Positions 38,302-47,621 of a stretch of 64,000 nt of DNA are shown in pieces. The first letter of the stretch is position 1. Each line of letters opens with the position of its first letter. The position numbers were made by a program, and so were the translations under genes. This DNA comes from Aquincola tertiaricarbonis. Lineage in GTDB: Bacteria; Pseudomonadota; Gammaproteobacteria; Burkholderiales; Burkholderiaceae_C. The DNA lies in the NCBI RefSeq assembly GCF_023573145.1, contig NZ_CP097635.1:1860001-1924000 (forward strand). Reading direction: 5' to 3'. The notes beneath the pieces are model-generated. The model searched no databases. It worked only from the letters and a program-made list of their open reading frames with translations, and was not told the DNA's origin.

Positions 38302-39213
38302 ATGATCCCGACCTCTTCCGCCGGCCTGAGCACCGACCCGGCCTCGCTGGCCACGCTGCGCAACCAGGCCGCCACCGACCCCAAGTCGGCCACGCGCGAA
38401 GCGGCCAAGCAGTTCGAGTCGCTCTTCATGCAGGAGCTGCTGAAGAACATGCGCAACTCCACCATGCAGTCCGGCATGCTGGAGAACAGCGGCACCCAGA
38501 TGGGCACCGAGATGCTGGATGCGCAGTACGCCAAGCAGCTCAGCGGTCTGCGCGGCGGCCTTGCCGACGTCATCGCCAAGCAGATCGAGCGGCAGATGGG
38601 CGTGCAGTCCACCGACGCCACCTCCAGCGCCGGCCTGGGCCCCACGCGGGCCGCGGCCATGGCGGCCTATGGCAGCGTGTCGGCCGTGGGCACCGACACG
38701 GCCACGCCCAAGGTGCAGCGCACCCCGCTGCGCCCGCCGGCCAGCGCGCAGGAATTCGTCGATCGGGTGACGGCCGATGCCAAGGCGGCCGAAGCCAGCA
38801 CCGGCATTCCGGCGGCTTTCATGATCTCGCAGGCCGCGCTGGAAACCGGCTGGGGCAAGAAGGAGATCAAGATGGCCGATGGCTCCAATTCCTTCAACCT
38901 GTTCGGCATCAAGGCCGGCAGCAACTGGAAGGGGCCCACCACCGAGATCACCACCACCGAGTTCATCAACGGCAAGGCCACCAAGGTGAAGGCCAGCTTC
39001 CGCGCCTACTCCAGCTATGAAGAAGCCTTCAGCGACTACGCCAAGCTGATGAAGGAAAGCCCGCGCTACCAGAACGTGGTGGCCAGCGGCAGCTCGGCCC
39101 ACGGCTTTGCCAACAGCCTGCAGAAAGCCGGCTACGCCACCGACCCGCAGTACGCCGAAAAGCTCGGCCGGGTGATCAACACGACGCTGCGCCTGCAGCG
39201 CGTGAACACCTGA
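38302..39213 (+). CDS. flgJ: Flagellar rod cap and muramidase FlgJ
   Basis: 303 residues, two-domain form. N-terminal rod-binding domain: AAKQFESLFMQELLKNMRNS, MGTEMLDAQYAKQLS. C-terminal glucosaminidase-type domain: FVDRVTADAKAAEASTGIPA, MISQAALETGWGKKEI (catalytic Glu in LETGWG), FNLFGIKAGSNWKG. It cuts peptidoglycan so that the rod can pass. The fused form is usual in beta- and gammaproteobacteria. Confidence 0.97.
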   Translation: MIPTSSAGLSTDPASLATLRNQAATDPKSATREAAKQFESLFMQELLKNMRNSTMQSGMLENSGTQMGTEMLDAQYAKQLSGLRGGLADVIAKQIERQMGVQSTDATSSAGLGPTRAAAMAAYGSVSAVGTDTATPKVQRTPLRPPASAQEFVDRVTADAKAAEASTGIPAAFMISQAALETGWGKKEIKMADGSNSFNLFGIKAGSNWKGPTTEITTTEFINGKATKVKASFRAYSSYEEAFSDYAKLMKESPRYQNVVASGSSAHGFANSLQKAGYATDPQYAEKLGRVINTTLRLQRVNT

Positions 39214-39226
39214 AGGAGCCGGCACC

Positions 39227-41197
39227 ATGGGAAGTGCGCTGCTGTCCATCGGCACGCGGGCCTTGACCGCGAACTACGCCAAGCTGCAGACCATCAGCAA
39301 CAACATCTCCAACGCCAACGTCGCCGGTTATTCGCGGCAAGACGTGCTGCTGGAGACGAGCAAGGGCCAGTTCAGCGGCGCCGGTTTCTTCGGCAAAGGC
39401 GTGACGGTGGTCACCGTCACCCGCGCGGCCGACAAGTTCCTGACCGCCGAATCGGCCAGCACCAAGGCCACCGCGGCGATGGACTCGGCCCGCCTGGCGC
39501 AGCTGCAGGGGCTGGAGAACGTGTTTCCCACCGGCGAGGACGGCATCGGCTACTCGGCCAGCCAGTTCCTCAATGCCATGGTGGACCTGGCCAGCAACCC
39601 GCAGGACCTGTCGGCCCGGCAGGTGGTGCTGTCGCGCGCCACCGAGCTGGCCAGCCGCTTCGACAACGCGGCCACGCAGCTGGACACGCTGCAGGCCGGC
39701 GTCAGTGCCGATCTGAAGACCTCGGTGGACACCGTCAACCAGATCACCGCCAACATCGCGCGGGTGAACCAGGAGATCGCCAAGGTCAACGGCGTGGGCC
39801 ACAGCGCCAACGACCTGCTGGACCAGCGCGACCAACTCATCTCGCAGCTCAGCCAGTTCGTGCAGGTGACCACGCTGCCGGCCGAAGATGGAACGCTGGG
39901 CGTGTTCATGGCGGGTGGCCAGCGGCTGGTGCTGGGCAACCAGGCCACCAACCTGGCGGTGGCGCCCGACACGATGGATTCGTCGCGCTCGGCCGTCGGC
40001 ATCATGGAAGCGGGCGGCGGCCTGCGGCTGCTGTCGCAGGACACCTTCACCGGCGGTGAGATCGCCGGGCTGCTGCGCTTTCAGAACACCGACCTGGTGA
40101 GCGCCCGCACCGGCCTGGGCCAGATGGCGACGGCCATCTCCGCCCGCGTGAACGAGCAGCAGAGCCTGGGCCTGGACCTGCGCAATCCGCCCGGCAGCGG
40201 CGCGCCCATCTTTGCCGTCAGCGGCCCCACGGCCGGCAATGCCAGCACCAATGCCAAGGACGCGGCGGGCAACTTCCTGGGCAACGTGTCGCTCACCGTC
40301 ACCGACGCCAGCCATCTGGAAGCCAGCGAGTACGACCTGGCCGCCGACCCCGCCAACGCCGGCAAATACCTGCTGACGCGCCGCTCCGACGGGCTGGTGC
40401 GCAGCATCAACAACGGCGACACCGTGGACGGCATGACCGTCAACGTCACCGGATCGCCGGCCGCTACCGACCGCTTCCTGCTGCAGCCGGTGACCCGCGC
40501 GGCCAACGGCATGAAGACGGTGCTGAGCGACCCCAAGGGCATTGCCGCCGCTTCGCCGGTGGCCGCCACCGTCAACGTCAACAACACCGGCACCGCCAAG
40601 GTCGATGCGTTGACCGTGGTCAACAACAGCATCAACCCGGCGGCCACGGCGTCCTTCACCTTCGGCGCGGTCAATGGCAGCGGGGTGGACTACAGCTGGT
40701 CGTTGTTCGACCCGGCCACCAACACCACCACCACCGGCACCGGCACCTGGCAGGCCAACCAGCCCATCTCGCTCAACGGCTTCGAGCTGCAGCTCAAGGG
40801 CGTGCCCACCAACGGCGACGTGATCACCGTGGCGCCCACGGAGTTTCCGGCCAGCAACAACGGCAATGCGCTGGCCATGGCCGCGCTGCGCGACGAGAAG
40901 CTGGTGGGCCAGCGGCTGAATGGCACCACACCGGCCGGTGGCAGCAACATCACCGACGCCTACGCCAGCCTGATGAGCAGCGTGGGCGTGGCGGTGCAGG
41001 GCGCCAAGACCTCGTCGCAGATCTCGTCGGGCGTGGCCAGCACGCTGGCGCAGCAGCTGGCTTCCAAGACCGGGGTGAACCTGGACGAAGAGGCCGCGCA
41101 GCTGATGCAGTTTCAGCAGAGCTACCAGGCCGCCGCCAAGATCCTGAGCACGGCGCAGCAGGTGTTCGACACGCTGCTGCGGGCCGCCGGCGCATGA
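39227..41197 (+). CDS. flgK: Flagellar hook-filament junction protein FlgK
   Basis: 656 residues. N-terminal LSIGTRALTANYAKLQTISN and NISNANVAGYSRQDVLLET, C-terminal GVNLDEEAAQLMQFQQSYQA and AAKILSTAQQVFDTLLRA: both ends form the D0 coiled coil of FlgK. The long variable middle (residues 300-560) is Thr/Asn/Gly-rich. Forms the first junction ring after the hook. Confidence 0.97.
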   Translation: MGSALLSIGTRALTANYAKLQTISNNISNANVAGYSRQDVLLETSKGQFSGAGFFGKGVTVVTVTRAADKFLTAESASTKATAAMDSARLAQLQGLENVFPTGEDGIGYSASQFLNAMVDLASNPQDLSARQVVLSRATELASRFDNAATQLDTLQAGVSADLKTSVDTVNQITANIARVNQEIAKVNGVGHSANDLLDQRDQLISQLSQFVQVTTLPAEDGTLGVFMAGGQRLVLGNQATNLAVAPDTMDSSRSAVGIMEAGGGLRLLSQDTFTGGEIAGLLRFQNTDLVSARTGLGQMATAISARVNEQQSLGLDLRNPPGSGAPIFAVSGPTAGNASTNAKDAAGNFLGNVSLTVTDASHLEASEYDLAADPANAGKYLLTRRSDGLVRSINNGDTVDGMTVNVTGSPAATDRFLLQPVTRAANGMKTVLSDPKGIAAASPVAATVNVNNTGTAKVDALTVVNNSINPAATASFTFGAVNGSGVDYSWSLFDPATNTTTTGTGTWQANQPISLNGFELQLKGVPTNGDVITVAPTEFPASNNGNALAMAALRDEKLVGQRLNGTTPAGGSNITDAYASLMSSVGVAVQGAKTSSQISSGVASTLAQQLASKTGVNLDEEAAQLMQFQQSYQAAAKILSTAQQVFDTLLRAAGA

Positions 41198-41228
41198 CCG
41201 CCGCCGCGGCGTTTGACGGAGCGATCGC

Positions 41229-42416
41229 ATGAGAGTGACCACCGCCTATTCCTACGCGGCCAGCCTGGCCAACCTGCAAAAGCGCCAGACCGAGCTGAAC
41301 GAGGCCAACGGCCGCATGACCTCGGGCCTGCGGGTGGAAAAGGCCAGCGACGACCCGGCCGCCGCCGCCCGCGCCGAGCGGGCGCTGGCCATCGTCAGCC
41401 GGTCCGACGCCAACCAGCGCGCGCTGGACGCCAGCCGCAACGCGATGACGCTGACCGAAAGCGCGCTGGGCGACGCGACCGAGCTGCTGCAGCAGGCGCG
41501 CGAAGCCATGGTGGCCGCCGGCAACGGCAGCTACAGCGACGCCGAGCGCAGTGCCCAGGCGCAGAAGCTCACCGAGATCCGCAAGCAGCTGTTTGCGGTG
41601 GCCAACCGCTCCGACGGTGCGGGCGGCTACCTGTTCTCGGGCCAGGGCGCCAGCCAGCCGCCGTTCATCGACACCGCCACCGGCGTGCAGTTCCGCGGCG
41701 CGGCCGGCCAGGTGGACGTGGCCAGCGACGAGGCTCTGCCGCTGACCATCGACGGCGCCGACGCGTGGCTGCATGCGCCCACCGGCAACGGCGTGTTCGA
41801 GACCCGCGCCACGACCACCACCACCGCGTGGATCGACGCCGGCGCGGTGACCAACCCTTCGGCGCTGACGGGCGGCAGCTACTCGGTGGGCTTCACCCAG
41901 GCCGCAGGCGTCACCAGCTACGAAGTGCGCGACAGCGGCGGCAACCTGCTGACCTCCGGCCCCTACAAGGAGGGCAAGGCCATCGAGGTGGATGGCATGT
42001 CCTTCAACATCGGCGGCTCGCCGCAGGTGGGCGACCGCTTCGACATCGTGCCTTCCACCCGCACGCTGGACGTGTTCGGTGTGCTGGACCGCACCATCGC
42101 CGAGCTGAACACGCCGCTGCGCACCGGTGCGCAGATCACGCAGAGCACCCAGACCGCGCTGCGCGACCTGGACTCGGTGGCCGGCGGGCTGCAGGGCCTG
42201 CGCGCCTCGGTGGGTGAATCGTTGAACATGGCCGACGCGGTGGAAAGCCGCGTGGGCGCGGTCAAGCTGTTCGGTGAAACCGCCCGCAGCAACGCGGTTG
42301 ACCTCGACCTGGCGCAGGCCATTTCCGACTTCAAGAACCAGGAGACCGGCTACAGTGCCTCGCTGCAGACGTACTCGTCGGTGCAGAAGCTGTCGCTGTT
42401 CCAGTACCTCTCCTAG
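41229..42416 (+). CDS. flgL: Flagellar hook-filament junction protein FlgL
   Basis: 395 residues. Flagellin-like ends: MRVTTAYSYAASLANLQKRQ and EANGRMTSGLRVEKASDDPA at the start; AISDFKNQETGYSASLQTYS and VQKLSLFQYLS at the end. Completes the junction onto which flagellin assembles. Last flagellar gene of this run; a signalling gene follows 8 bases later. Confidence 0.96.
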   Translation: MRVTTAYSYAASLANLQKRQTELNEANGRMTSGLRVEKASDDPAAAARAERALAIVSRSDANQRALDASRNAMTLTESALGDATELLQQAREAMVAAGNGSYSDAERSAQAQKLTEIRKQLFAVANRSDGAGGYLFSGQGASQPPFIDTATGVQFRGAAGQVDVASDEALPLTIDGADAWLHAPTGNGVFETRATTTTTAWIDAGAVTNPSALTGGSYSVGFTQAAGVTSYEVRDSGGNLLTSGPYKEGKAIEVDGMSFNIGGSPQVGDRFDIVPSTRTLDVFGVLDRTIAELNTPLRTGAQITQSTQTALRDLDSVAGGLQGLRASVGESLNMADAVESRVGAVKLFGETARSNAVDLDLAQAISDFKNQETGYSASLQTYSSVQKLSLFQYLS

Positions 42417-42424
42417 ACAAACCG

Positions 42425-43612
42425 ATGATGGACCATGCCGTCCTGGGCCAGATGGCCCTGGGTTACTCGCCGTTGATCGACCCGCAGCGCAACGTGGCCG
42501 CCACGCGGCTGACGGTGTTTCCGCAGCGGCCCGATGCGCGGCCCGACGCGGCCGAGCTGCTGCAGGCCGTGGCCGCGGTGTGGCCGGGCCCGGCCGGCCG
42601 GGTGCTGCTCAACATTGCCAGCGAGCCGCTGCTGGCTGACGTGTTGGCGGCGGTGGGCCAACCAGGCCCGCCCGCGCATGTGGCCATCGAGGTGCCCGCC
42701 TTCCTGGCGGCCGACGAAGCCCATGGCGCCGCGCTGCAGGCCGCCCGCCAGGCCGGTGCCACGCTGCTGGTCAAGGGCCGGCAGGCGCGCGAGCTGCCGC
42801 CGCCGGTGCTGGCCTGCTTCCAGCAGGCCATCGTGGAAGGCGAAGATGCCCACGACCCCGGCCCGCGCCTGCCCGAGCGGCCGCTGGTGGCCGGCGTGCG
42901 CACGCTGGGTGCCATGAACGCTGCGCTCAAGGCCGGCGCTGCCGGCACGCTGGGCTGGCCCTTCGACGACCCTGTGGAGCCCGCGGGCGCCAAGTCGGGC
43001 ACCCAGCCCGACCTGGCCACCATCGTCGAGCTGATCCGCCGGGTGGACCAGCAGGAGCCGGTGGAGCGGCTGGAAGCCTCGCTCAAGCTCGACCCCGCGC
43101 TGGCCTTCAAGCTGATGCGCTACATCAACTCGCCGGCCTTCGGCCTGCGGGTGGAGATCGGTTCCTTCCGCCACGCCATCATGATGCTGGGCTACCAGCG
43201 CCTGAAGCGCTGGCTGGCGCTGCTGCTGGTGTCGGCCAGCAAAGACCACGACATGCGGCCGGTGATGTTCTCGGCCGTGCGCCGCGGCCTGCTGATGGAA
43301 GAGCTGGCCAGCCGCCAGGGCGACGACGAGATGCGCGGCGAGATCTTCATCTGCGGCGTGTTCTCGCTGCTCGACCGCATGATGAAGCAGCCCTTCGATG
43401 CGTTGATGCGTACCATCCCCGTGCCCGATGGCGTGTCGCAGGCGCTGGCTGGCGGCACCGGCCCCTACCAGCCCTACCTGGACGTGGCCCGCGCGGTGGA
43501 ACAGGAATCGCTGTTCGACCTGCGCGACGCCGCCGAGCGGCTGATGGTCAGCGTGGAAGTGGTCAACCGCGCCGCGCTGCAGGCGCTGGCCGCCGCACAG
43601 CAACTCGATTGA
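42425..43612 (+). CDS. HDOD-domain signalling protein (YuxH-like, degenerate EAL)
   Basis: 395 residues. The C-terminal half is an HDOD domain (LKLDPALAFKLMRYINSPAF, FRHAIMMLGYQRLKRWLALL). The N-terminal 170 residues have the layout of an EAL domain (LGYSPLIDPQRNVAATRL) but lack the catalytic EAL, DDF and KxD residues, so c-di-GMP hydrolysis is not expected. Such proteins regulate motility and surface behaviour in Burkholderiales. It follows flgL by 8 bases, so it may be co-transcribed with late flagellar genes. Confidence 0.88.
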   Translation: MMDHAVLGQMALGYSPLIDPQRNVAATRLTVFPQRPDARPDAAELLQAVAAVWPGPAGRVLLNIASEPLLADVLAAVGQPGPPAHVAIEVPAFLAADEAHGAALQAARQAGATLLVKGRQARELPPPVLACFQQAIVEGEDAHDPGPRLPERPLVAGVRTLGAMNAALKAGAAGTLGWPFDDPVEPAGAKSGTQPDLATIVELIRRVDQQEPVERLEASLKLDPALAFKLMRYINSPAFGLRVEIGSFRHAIMMLGYQRLKRWLALLLVSASKDHDMRPVMFSAVRRGLLMEELASRQGDDEMRGEIFICGVFSLLDRMMKQPFDALMRTIPVPDGVSQALAGGTGPYQPYLDVARAVEQESLFDLRDAAERLMVSVEVVNRAALQALAAAQQLD

Positions 43613-43642
43613 CCTGAACGGAGCGCACACCGGGTCTGCTGC

Positions 43643-46600
43643 ATGCCTTCTGTCGTCCCCGCCCAGCCCACGCCGCGCCCGCCCGACAACGAACTGCCCG
43701 CCAGCCTGGCGCATGGCCCTTTCGGGCCCTTGCTGGTCAGCTTCTGGCGCTCGGCCTTTCCCGTCACGCTGCAAGACCTGCGGCACCGGCTGGTGGCGGT
43801 GAACGATGCCTACGTGGCCTTTGCCGGCCGCAGCCGCAGCGAGCTGCTGGGCCGCGACCCCGCGGAGCTGATGCCCGACGAGGACCGCGTGCTGCAGCAG
43901 GCCGCCACCGAGGCCGAGGCCACCGTGCCCGGCAGCGGCCACAAGCTGCTGGAGCGCCGCATCGTCGACGGCGCCGGCCATGAGCGCTGGTACCGGGCGG
44001 CGGACAGCCGCATCACCGATGCGCTGGGCCGATCGCTGCAGCTGAGCGTGCTGCAGGACGTCACCGCCGAGCACCATGCGCGCGAGCAGGTGGACCGCTC
44101 GCTGCGCGAGCTGGAGCAGTGGTTCGCCCTCAGCCCCGTGGGCATGCTGATGTTCGACGGCCATGGCCTGCTGGTGCGCAGCAACCCCGCCTTCGAGGCG
44201 CTGGTCGGCCGCGTGCCCGTGGCCCTGCCCGATGCCGACCCGGCGCTGTGCGCGCTGCTGGGCTGGACCGAGGCCGGCCCTGACGAGGCGCTGCAGCCGC
44301 AGGCCGCCGCCATCGAGCGCTGGGGCAGCCTGGCCGACGGCCAGGGCCGGCGCCGCCAGCTGCGCGCCCGCGTGCGCGCCATCGAGCCATCACCCGGCCA
44401 CCGCCGCTATCTGGCGGTGATCGAGGACCGCAGCGCCGAGGATGAGCGCGACCTGGCGCAGCTGGAGATCGGCGCGCTGATGAACACCGCCGGCGTGGGC
44501 GTGGCCACCTTCGAGCCTTCGCGCGGCTGGCTGCCGCGCCCCGGCGGCAAGGGCGGCGGCAAGCCCCGCGGCGACGCGGCGCTGCAAGGCATCTCGCGCG
44601 AGTTGGTGGAGCCCAGCTCGCTGCCCGACTACGAGCGGCTGCAACGCGCCCTCAAGCGCGGCGAAGGCGCCGAGGTGCGCTATGCGGTGCGCCACCCCGA
44701 ACTGGGCCTGCGCTGGCTGCTCACCCGTGTGCAGCCGGGCCAGCTGGGCTCGGGCCGCAACACCACCTCGGTGGTGACGCTGGACGTGACCGAGCAGCAG
44801 CAGGCCGAACGCCGCAACGAGCAGCTGCTGCGTGAGCTGACCACCATCCTCGATGGCACCAGCGCCGGCATCGCCTACCTGCGCGGCACGGTGCTGGTGC
44901 GTTGCAACCAGCGCTTCGAACGCATGCTGGGCCTGGCCGGCGGACGCGCCGCGGGCCTGACGCTGGCCGAGCTGTTTGCCGCCCATGAGGCGCTGCAGCC
45001 GGTGCTGCAGGGCATGGAGGCCACGCTGCAGGAAGGCCAGGCCTTCGAGACCGAATTCCGGCTGGTGCATCCGCTCACGCAGGTGGCGGCCTGGTATTCG
45101 CTGTCGCTGCGGCGGGCCGATGCCACCGGCGGCGCGGAGGGCGAGGCGGCCGAGGTGGTGGCGGTGCTCACCGACATCTCGCGCCTGAAGTCGCAGCAGG
45201 CCGAGCTGGAAACCCTGCTGAACGAGCGTGAACTGATGTTCAGCCTGTCGGAAGTGGGCATCGCCTGGCTGCGGGGCGACCGCATCGAGCGCGCCAACGA
45301 CGCCTTCGCGGCGCTCAGCGGCTACACGCCGCAGGAGCTCGCGGTGCTGGACCAGGCCGAGCTGTTCGAGGACCGCAGCGCCTGGCTGCAGTACCGCAAC
45401 CACGACCTGCCGCTGCTGGACGAGCACGGCCGCCACGTGGGCGAGCGCCGGCTGCGCCGCAAGGACGGCTCGCTGCTGTGGGTGCAGGCCAGCCTGCGTC
45501 GGGTGGACCCGGCCGATCCGTCGGCCGGCCTCATCTGCAGCTTCGTCAACGTGGACGAGCGACACCGTGCCCGCAAGCTGCTGGTGCGCCAGGCCGACCG
45601 CACCCGCGCCATCCTCGACTCGGTGCTGGTGGGCATCGTCACCGTGGGGCCGGCGGGCATCGAGTGGATGAACCGCTCGGCCCGCCGCATGTTCGGTGGC
45701 GAGCTGGCCGATTTCTACGGCCAGCCCATCGCCGTGGTGGCCACCGACGACGAGCACCATCCCTTCCGCCGCACCCACTACCTGCATGCGCTGCAGGACG
45801 GGCAGGCCGAGTCCTTCGAATGCCTGCTGTGCGCCCGCGACGGCCGCGAGTTCCTGGTGGTGGGCAACGTGGTGGCCACCGGTGCCGATGGCGCCAGTGG
45901 CCGCCAGCTCACCTTCGCGCTGCTCGACATCGAGCGCCGGCGCGAGGCCGAGCAGCGCATCGCCCGCGCCCAGAGTCGGCTGCAACGCATCATCGAGACG
46001 GCGCCGCTGGCCATCGCGCTGCACGATGCCCGCACGCTGCGGGTGCTGCAGCTCAACCAGATGGCGGCCAGCTTCTTCGGCCGGCCGCTGGAAGCGGCCG
46101 TGGGTGAGGGGCTGCCGGCGCTGCTGGCGCCCGAAGTGGCAGCGCAAGTGGGCGCCGACATGGCCGAGGCGCTGCAGCGCACCGAAGTGACCCGGCGTGA
46201 GTACCGCCTGCCCGGCGCCGACGGCAGCCTGCGCAGCTGGGACGCCCGCTACGTGACCATCGCCGCCACGCCCGACGCCGAGCCCGAGCAGCTGCTGATG
46301 GTGGCCAGCGACGTGACCGAGCAGCGCGCGGCCGAGGCTGCCCGCTTCGAGGCCGCCATCGCCCAGCGCGAGATGCTGGTCAAGGAAGTGCACCACCGCA
46401 TCAAGAACAACCTGCAGGGCGTGGCCGGGCTGATGCAGCAGGTGGCGCTGCGCCGGCCCGAGGTGGCGCCGGTGATCGCCGAGGCCATCGGCCAGGTGCA
46501 GGCCATCGCCCACGTGTACGGGCTGCAGGTGGGCGCGGGCGGGCCGCTGCGCGTCAAGAGCGTGCTGGAGTCGATCACCGGCTCGGTGCAGCGCATGTTC

Positions 46601-46978
46601 GGCCGCCCCATCGTCTTCAGCACCCAGGGCCCGGCGCCCGAGGGCTGGGCGCTGCCCGAGGCCGAGAGCATTCCGCTGGCGCTGACCGTCAACGAGCTGC
46701 TGACCAATGCCGTCAAGCACAGCCGCGACGGCGAGGTGCGCTGCACCCTGGTGGCCTCGGCCACGCAGGTGGCCATCGAAGTGGTCAACCGCGGCCAGCT
46801 GCCGGCCGGCTTCGAACTGGCGCGGGTGCCGGGCGGCGTCTCCGGCCTGGGCCTGGTGCGGGCGCTGCTGCCGCGCCGCAGCGCCACGCTGACGCTGCAG
46901 CCGGGCGCCGACAGCGACGGCCTGAGCGTGGTGGCCACGGTGACGCTGGTGCCGCCCGGCGTGCAATGGCTTGGGTGA
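43643..46978 (+). CDS. Multi-PAS sensor histidine kinase (HisKA_2 family)
   Basis: 1111 residues with no membrane segments, so a soluble sensor. About six PAS-like modules run from the start to residue 900; repeated PAS features include VNDAYVAFAGRSRSELLGRD, NDAFAALSGYTPQELAVLDQ and MNRSARRMFGGELADFYGQP. The kinase core is HisKA_2 type: phospho-His in LVKEVHHRIKNNLQGVAGLM (near residue 917), then the N box LALTVNELLTNAVKHS. This kinase class often pairs with ANTAR regulators. The next gene starts 10 bases after its stop and encodes exactly that. Confidence 0.93.
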   Translation: MPSVVPAQPTPRPPDNELPASLAHGPFGPLLVSFWRSAFPVTLQDLRHRLVAVNDAYVAFAGRSRSELLGRDPAELMPDEDRVLQQAATEAEATVPGSGHKLLERRIVDGAGHERWYRAADSRITDALGRSLQLSVLQDVTAEHHAREQVDRSLRELEQWFALSPVGMLMFDGHGLLVRSNPAFEALVGRVPVALPDADPALCALLGWTEAGPDEALQPQAAAIERWGSLADGQGRRRQLRARVRAIEPSPGHRRYLAVIEDRSAEDERDLAQLEIGALMNTAGVGVATFEPSRGWLPRPGGKGGGKPRGDAALQGISRELVEPSSLPDYERLQRALKRGEGAEVRYAVRHPELGLRWLLTRVQPGQLGSGRNTTSVVTLDVTEQQQAERRNEQLLRELTTILDGTSAGIAYLRGTVLVRCNQRFERMLGLAGGRAAGLTLAELFAAHEALQPVLQGMEATLQEGQAFETEFRLVHPLTQVAAWYSLSLRRADATGGAEGEAAEVVAVLTDISRLKSQQAELETLLNERELMFSLSEVGIAWLRGDRIERANDAFAALSGYTPQELAVLDQAELFEDRSAWLQYRNHDLPLLDEHGRHVGERRLRRKDGSLLWVQASLRRVDPADPSAGLICSFVNVDERHRARKLLVRQADRTRAILDSVLVGIVTVGPAGIEWMNRSARRMFGGELADFYGQPIAVVATDDEHHPFRRTHYLHALQDGQAESFECLLCARDGREFLVVGNVVATGADGASGRQLTFALLDIERRREAEQRIARAQSRLQRIIETAPLAIALHDARTLRVLQLNQMAASFFGRPLEAAVGEGLPALLAPEVAAQVGADMAEALQRTEVTRREYRLPGADGSLRSWDARYVTIAATPDAEPEQLLMVASDVTEQRAAEAARFEAAIAQREMLVKEVHHRIKNNLQGVAGLMQQVALRRPEVAPVIAEAIGQVQAIAHVYGLQVGAGGPLRVKSVLESITGSVQRMFGRPIVFSTQGPAPEGWALPEAESIPLALTVNELLTNAVKHSRDGEVRCTLVASATQVAIEVVNRGQLPAGFELARVPGGVSGLGLVRALLPRRSATLTLQPGADSDGLSVVATVTLVPPGVQWLG

Positions 46979-46988
46979 CAATGAACCC

Positions 46989-47621
46989 ATGGCGCCCGCT
47001 GTCAGCACCGACCCTTCCAAAGGCAAGATCCTGGTCGTCGACGACGACCGGCTGGTGCTGGCCACCGTCGCCCATGGGCTGACGCAGGCGGGCTACGAAG
47101 TCATCGACGCCGACAACGGCGACGACGCCATCCTGCTGGCACGCCAGCACCGGCCCGACCTGGCGCTGCTGGACATCCGCATGGAAGGCAAGAGCGGCTT
47201 CGACGTGGCCGCCTACCTGCGCGAGTACTGCCAGGTGCCGTTCATGTTCCTGTCGGCGTTCTCGGACGCGCAGACCGCGCAGCAGGTGGCCGAACTGGGC
47301 GCGGTGGCCTACCTGGTCAAGCCGCTGGACATCGGCCAGATCCTGCCCACGGTTGAGACCGCCTTCGCCCGCCTGCGTGGCAGCGGTGCGGCGGCCCCGG
47401 GCGGTGCCGGCCCCGCCACCGCCCCGGCCGACCCGCTGGCCGACGTGGTGGCCCTGGCCACCGGCGTGCTGATGCACCGCTACTCCCTGACCCGCGGCCA
47501 GGCCCTGGACCGCCTGCGCCGCCAGGCCCAGGCCGAACGCCGCACGCCCGAGCAGCAGGCTCAGCGGCTGGTGGAAGCCGTGGAACTGCTGGCCGGGCCG
47601 GCGGGTGAGTTCAGCATCTAG
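46989..47621 (+). CDS. Response regulator with ANTAR RNA-binding domain
   Basis: 210 residues from the ATG at 46989. Receiver domain: KILVVDDDRLVLATVAHGL, phospho-acceptor Asp in LALLDIRMEGKSGFD, Lys in YLVKPLDIG. C-terminal ANTAR domain: VVALATGVLMHRYSLTRGQA, LDRLRRQAQAERRTPEQQ. ANTAR dimers bind paired hairpins in nascent RNA and prevent termination. Partner of the HisKA_2 kinase just upstream. Its RNA targets are not visible here. Confidence 0.93.
   Translation: MAPAVSTDPSKGKILVVDDDRLVLATVAHGLTQAGYEVIDADNGDDAILLARQHRPDLALLDIRMEGKSGFDVAAYLREYCQVPFMFLSAFSDAQTAQQVAELGAVAYLVKPLDIGQILPTVETAFARLRGSGAAAPGGAGPATAPADPLADVVALATGVLMHRYSLTRGQALDRLRRQAQAERRTPEQQAQRLVEAVELLAGPAGEFSI

Noticed and set aside
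36322..39255. 977-codon minus-strand frame opposite flgG to flgJ
   Set aside because: Antisense shadow of GC-rich coding DNA. It is His/Arg/Gly-rich with no domain, and the plus-strand genes are certain.
44390..47065. 891-codon minus-strand frame opposite the multi-PAS kinase
   Set aside because: Antisense shadow; the kinase and receiver motifs are on the plus strand.
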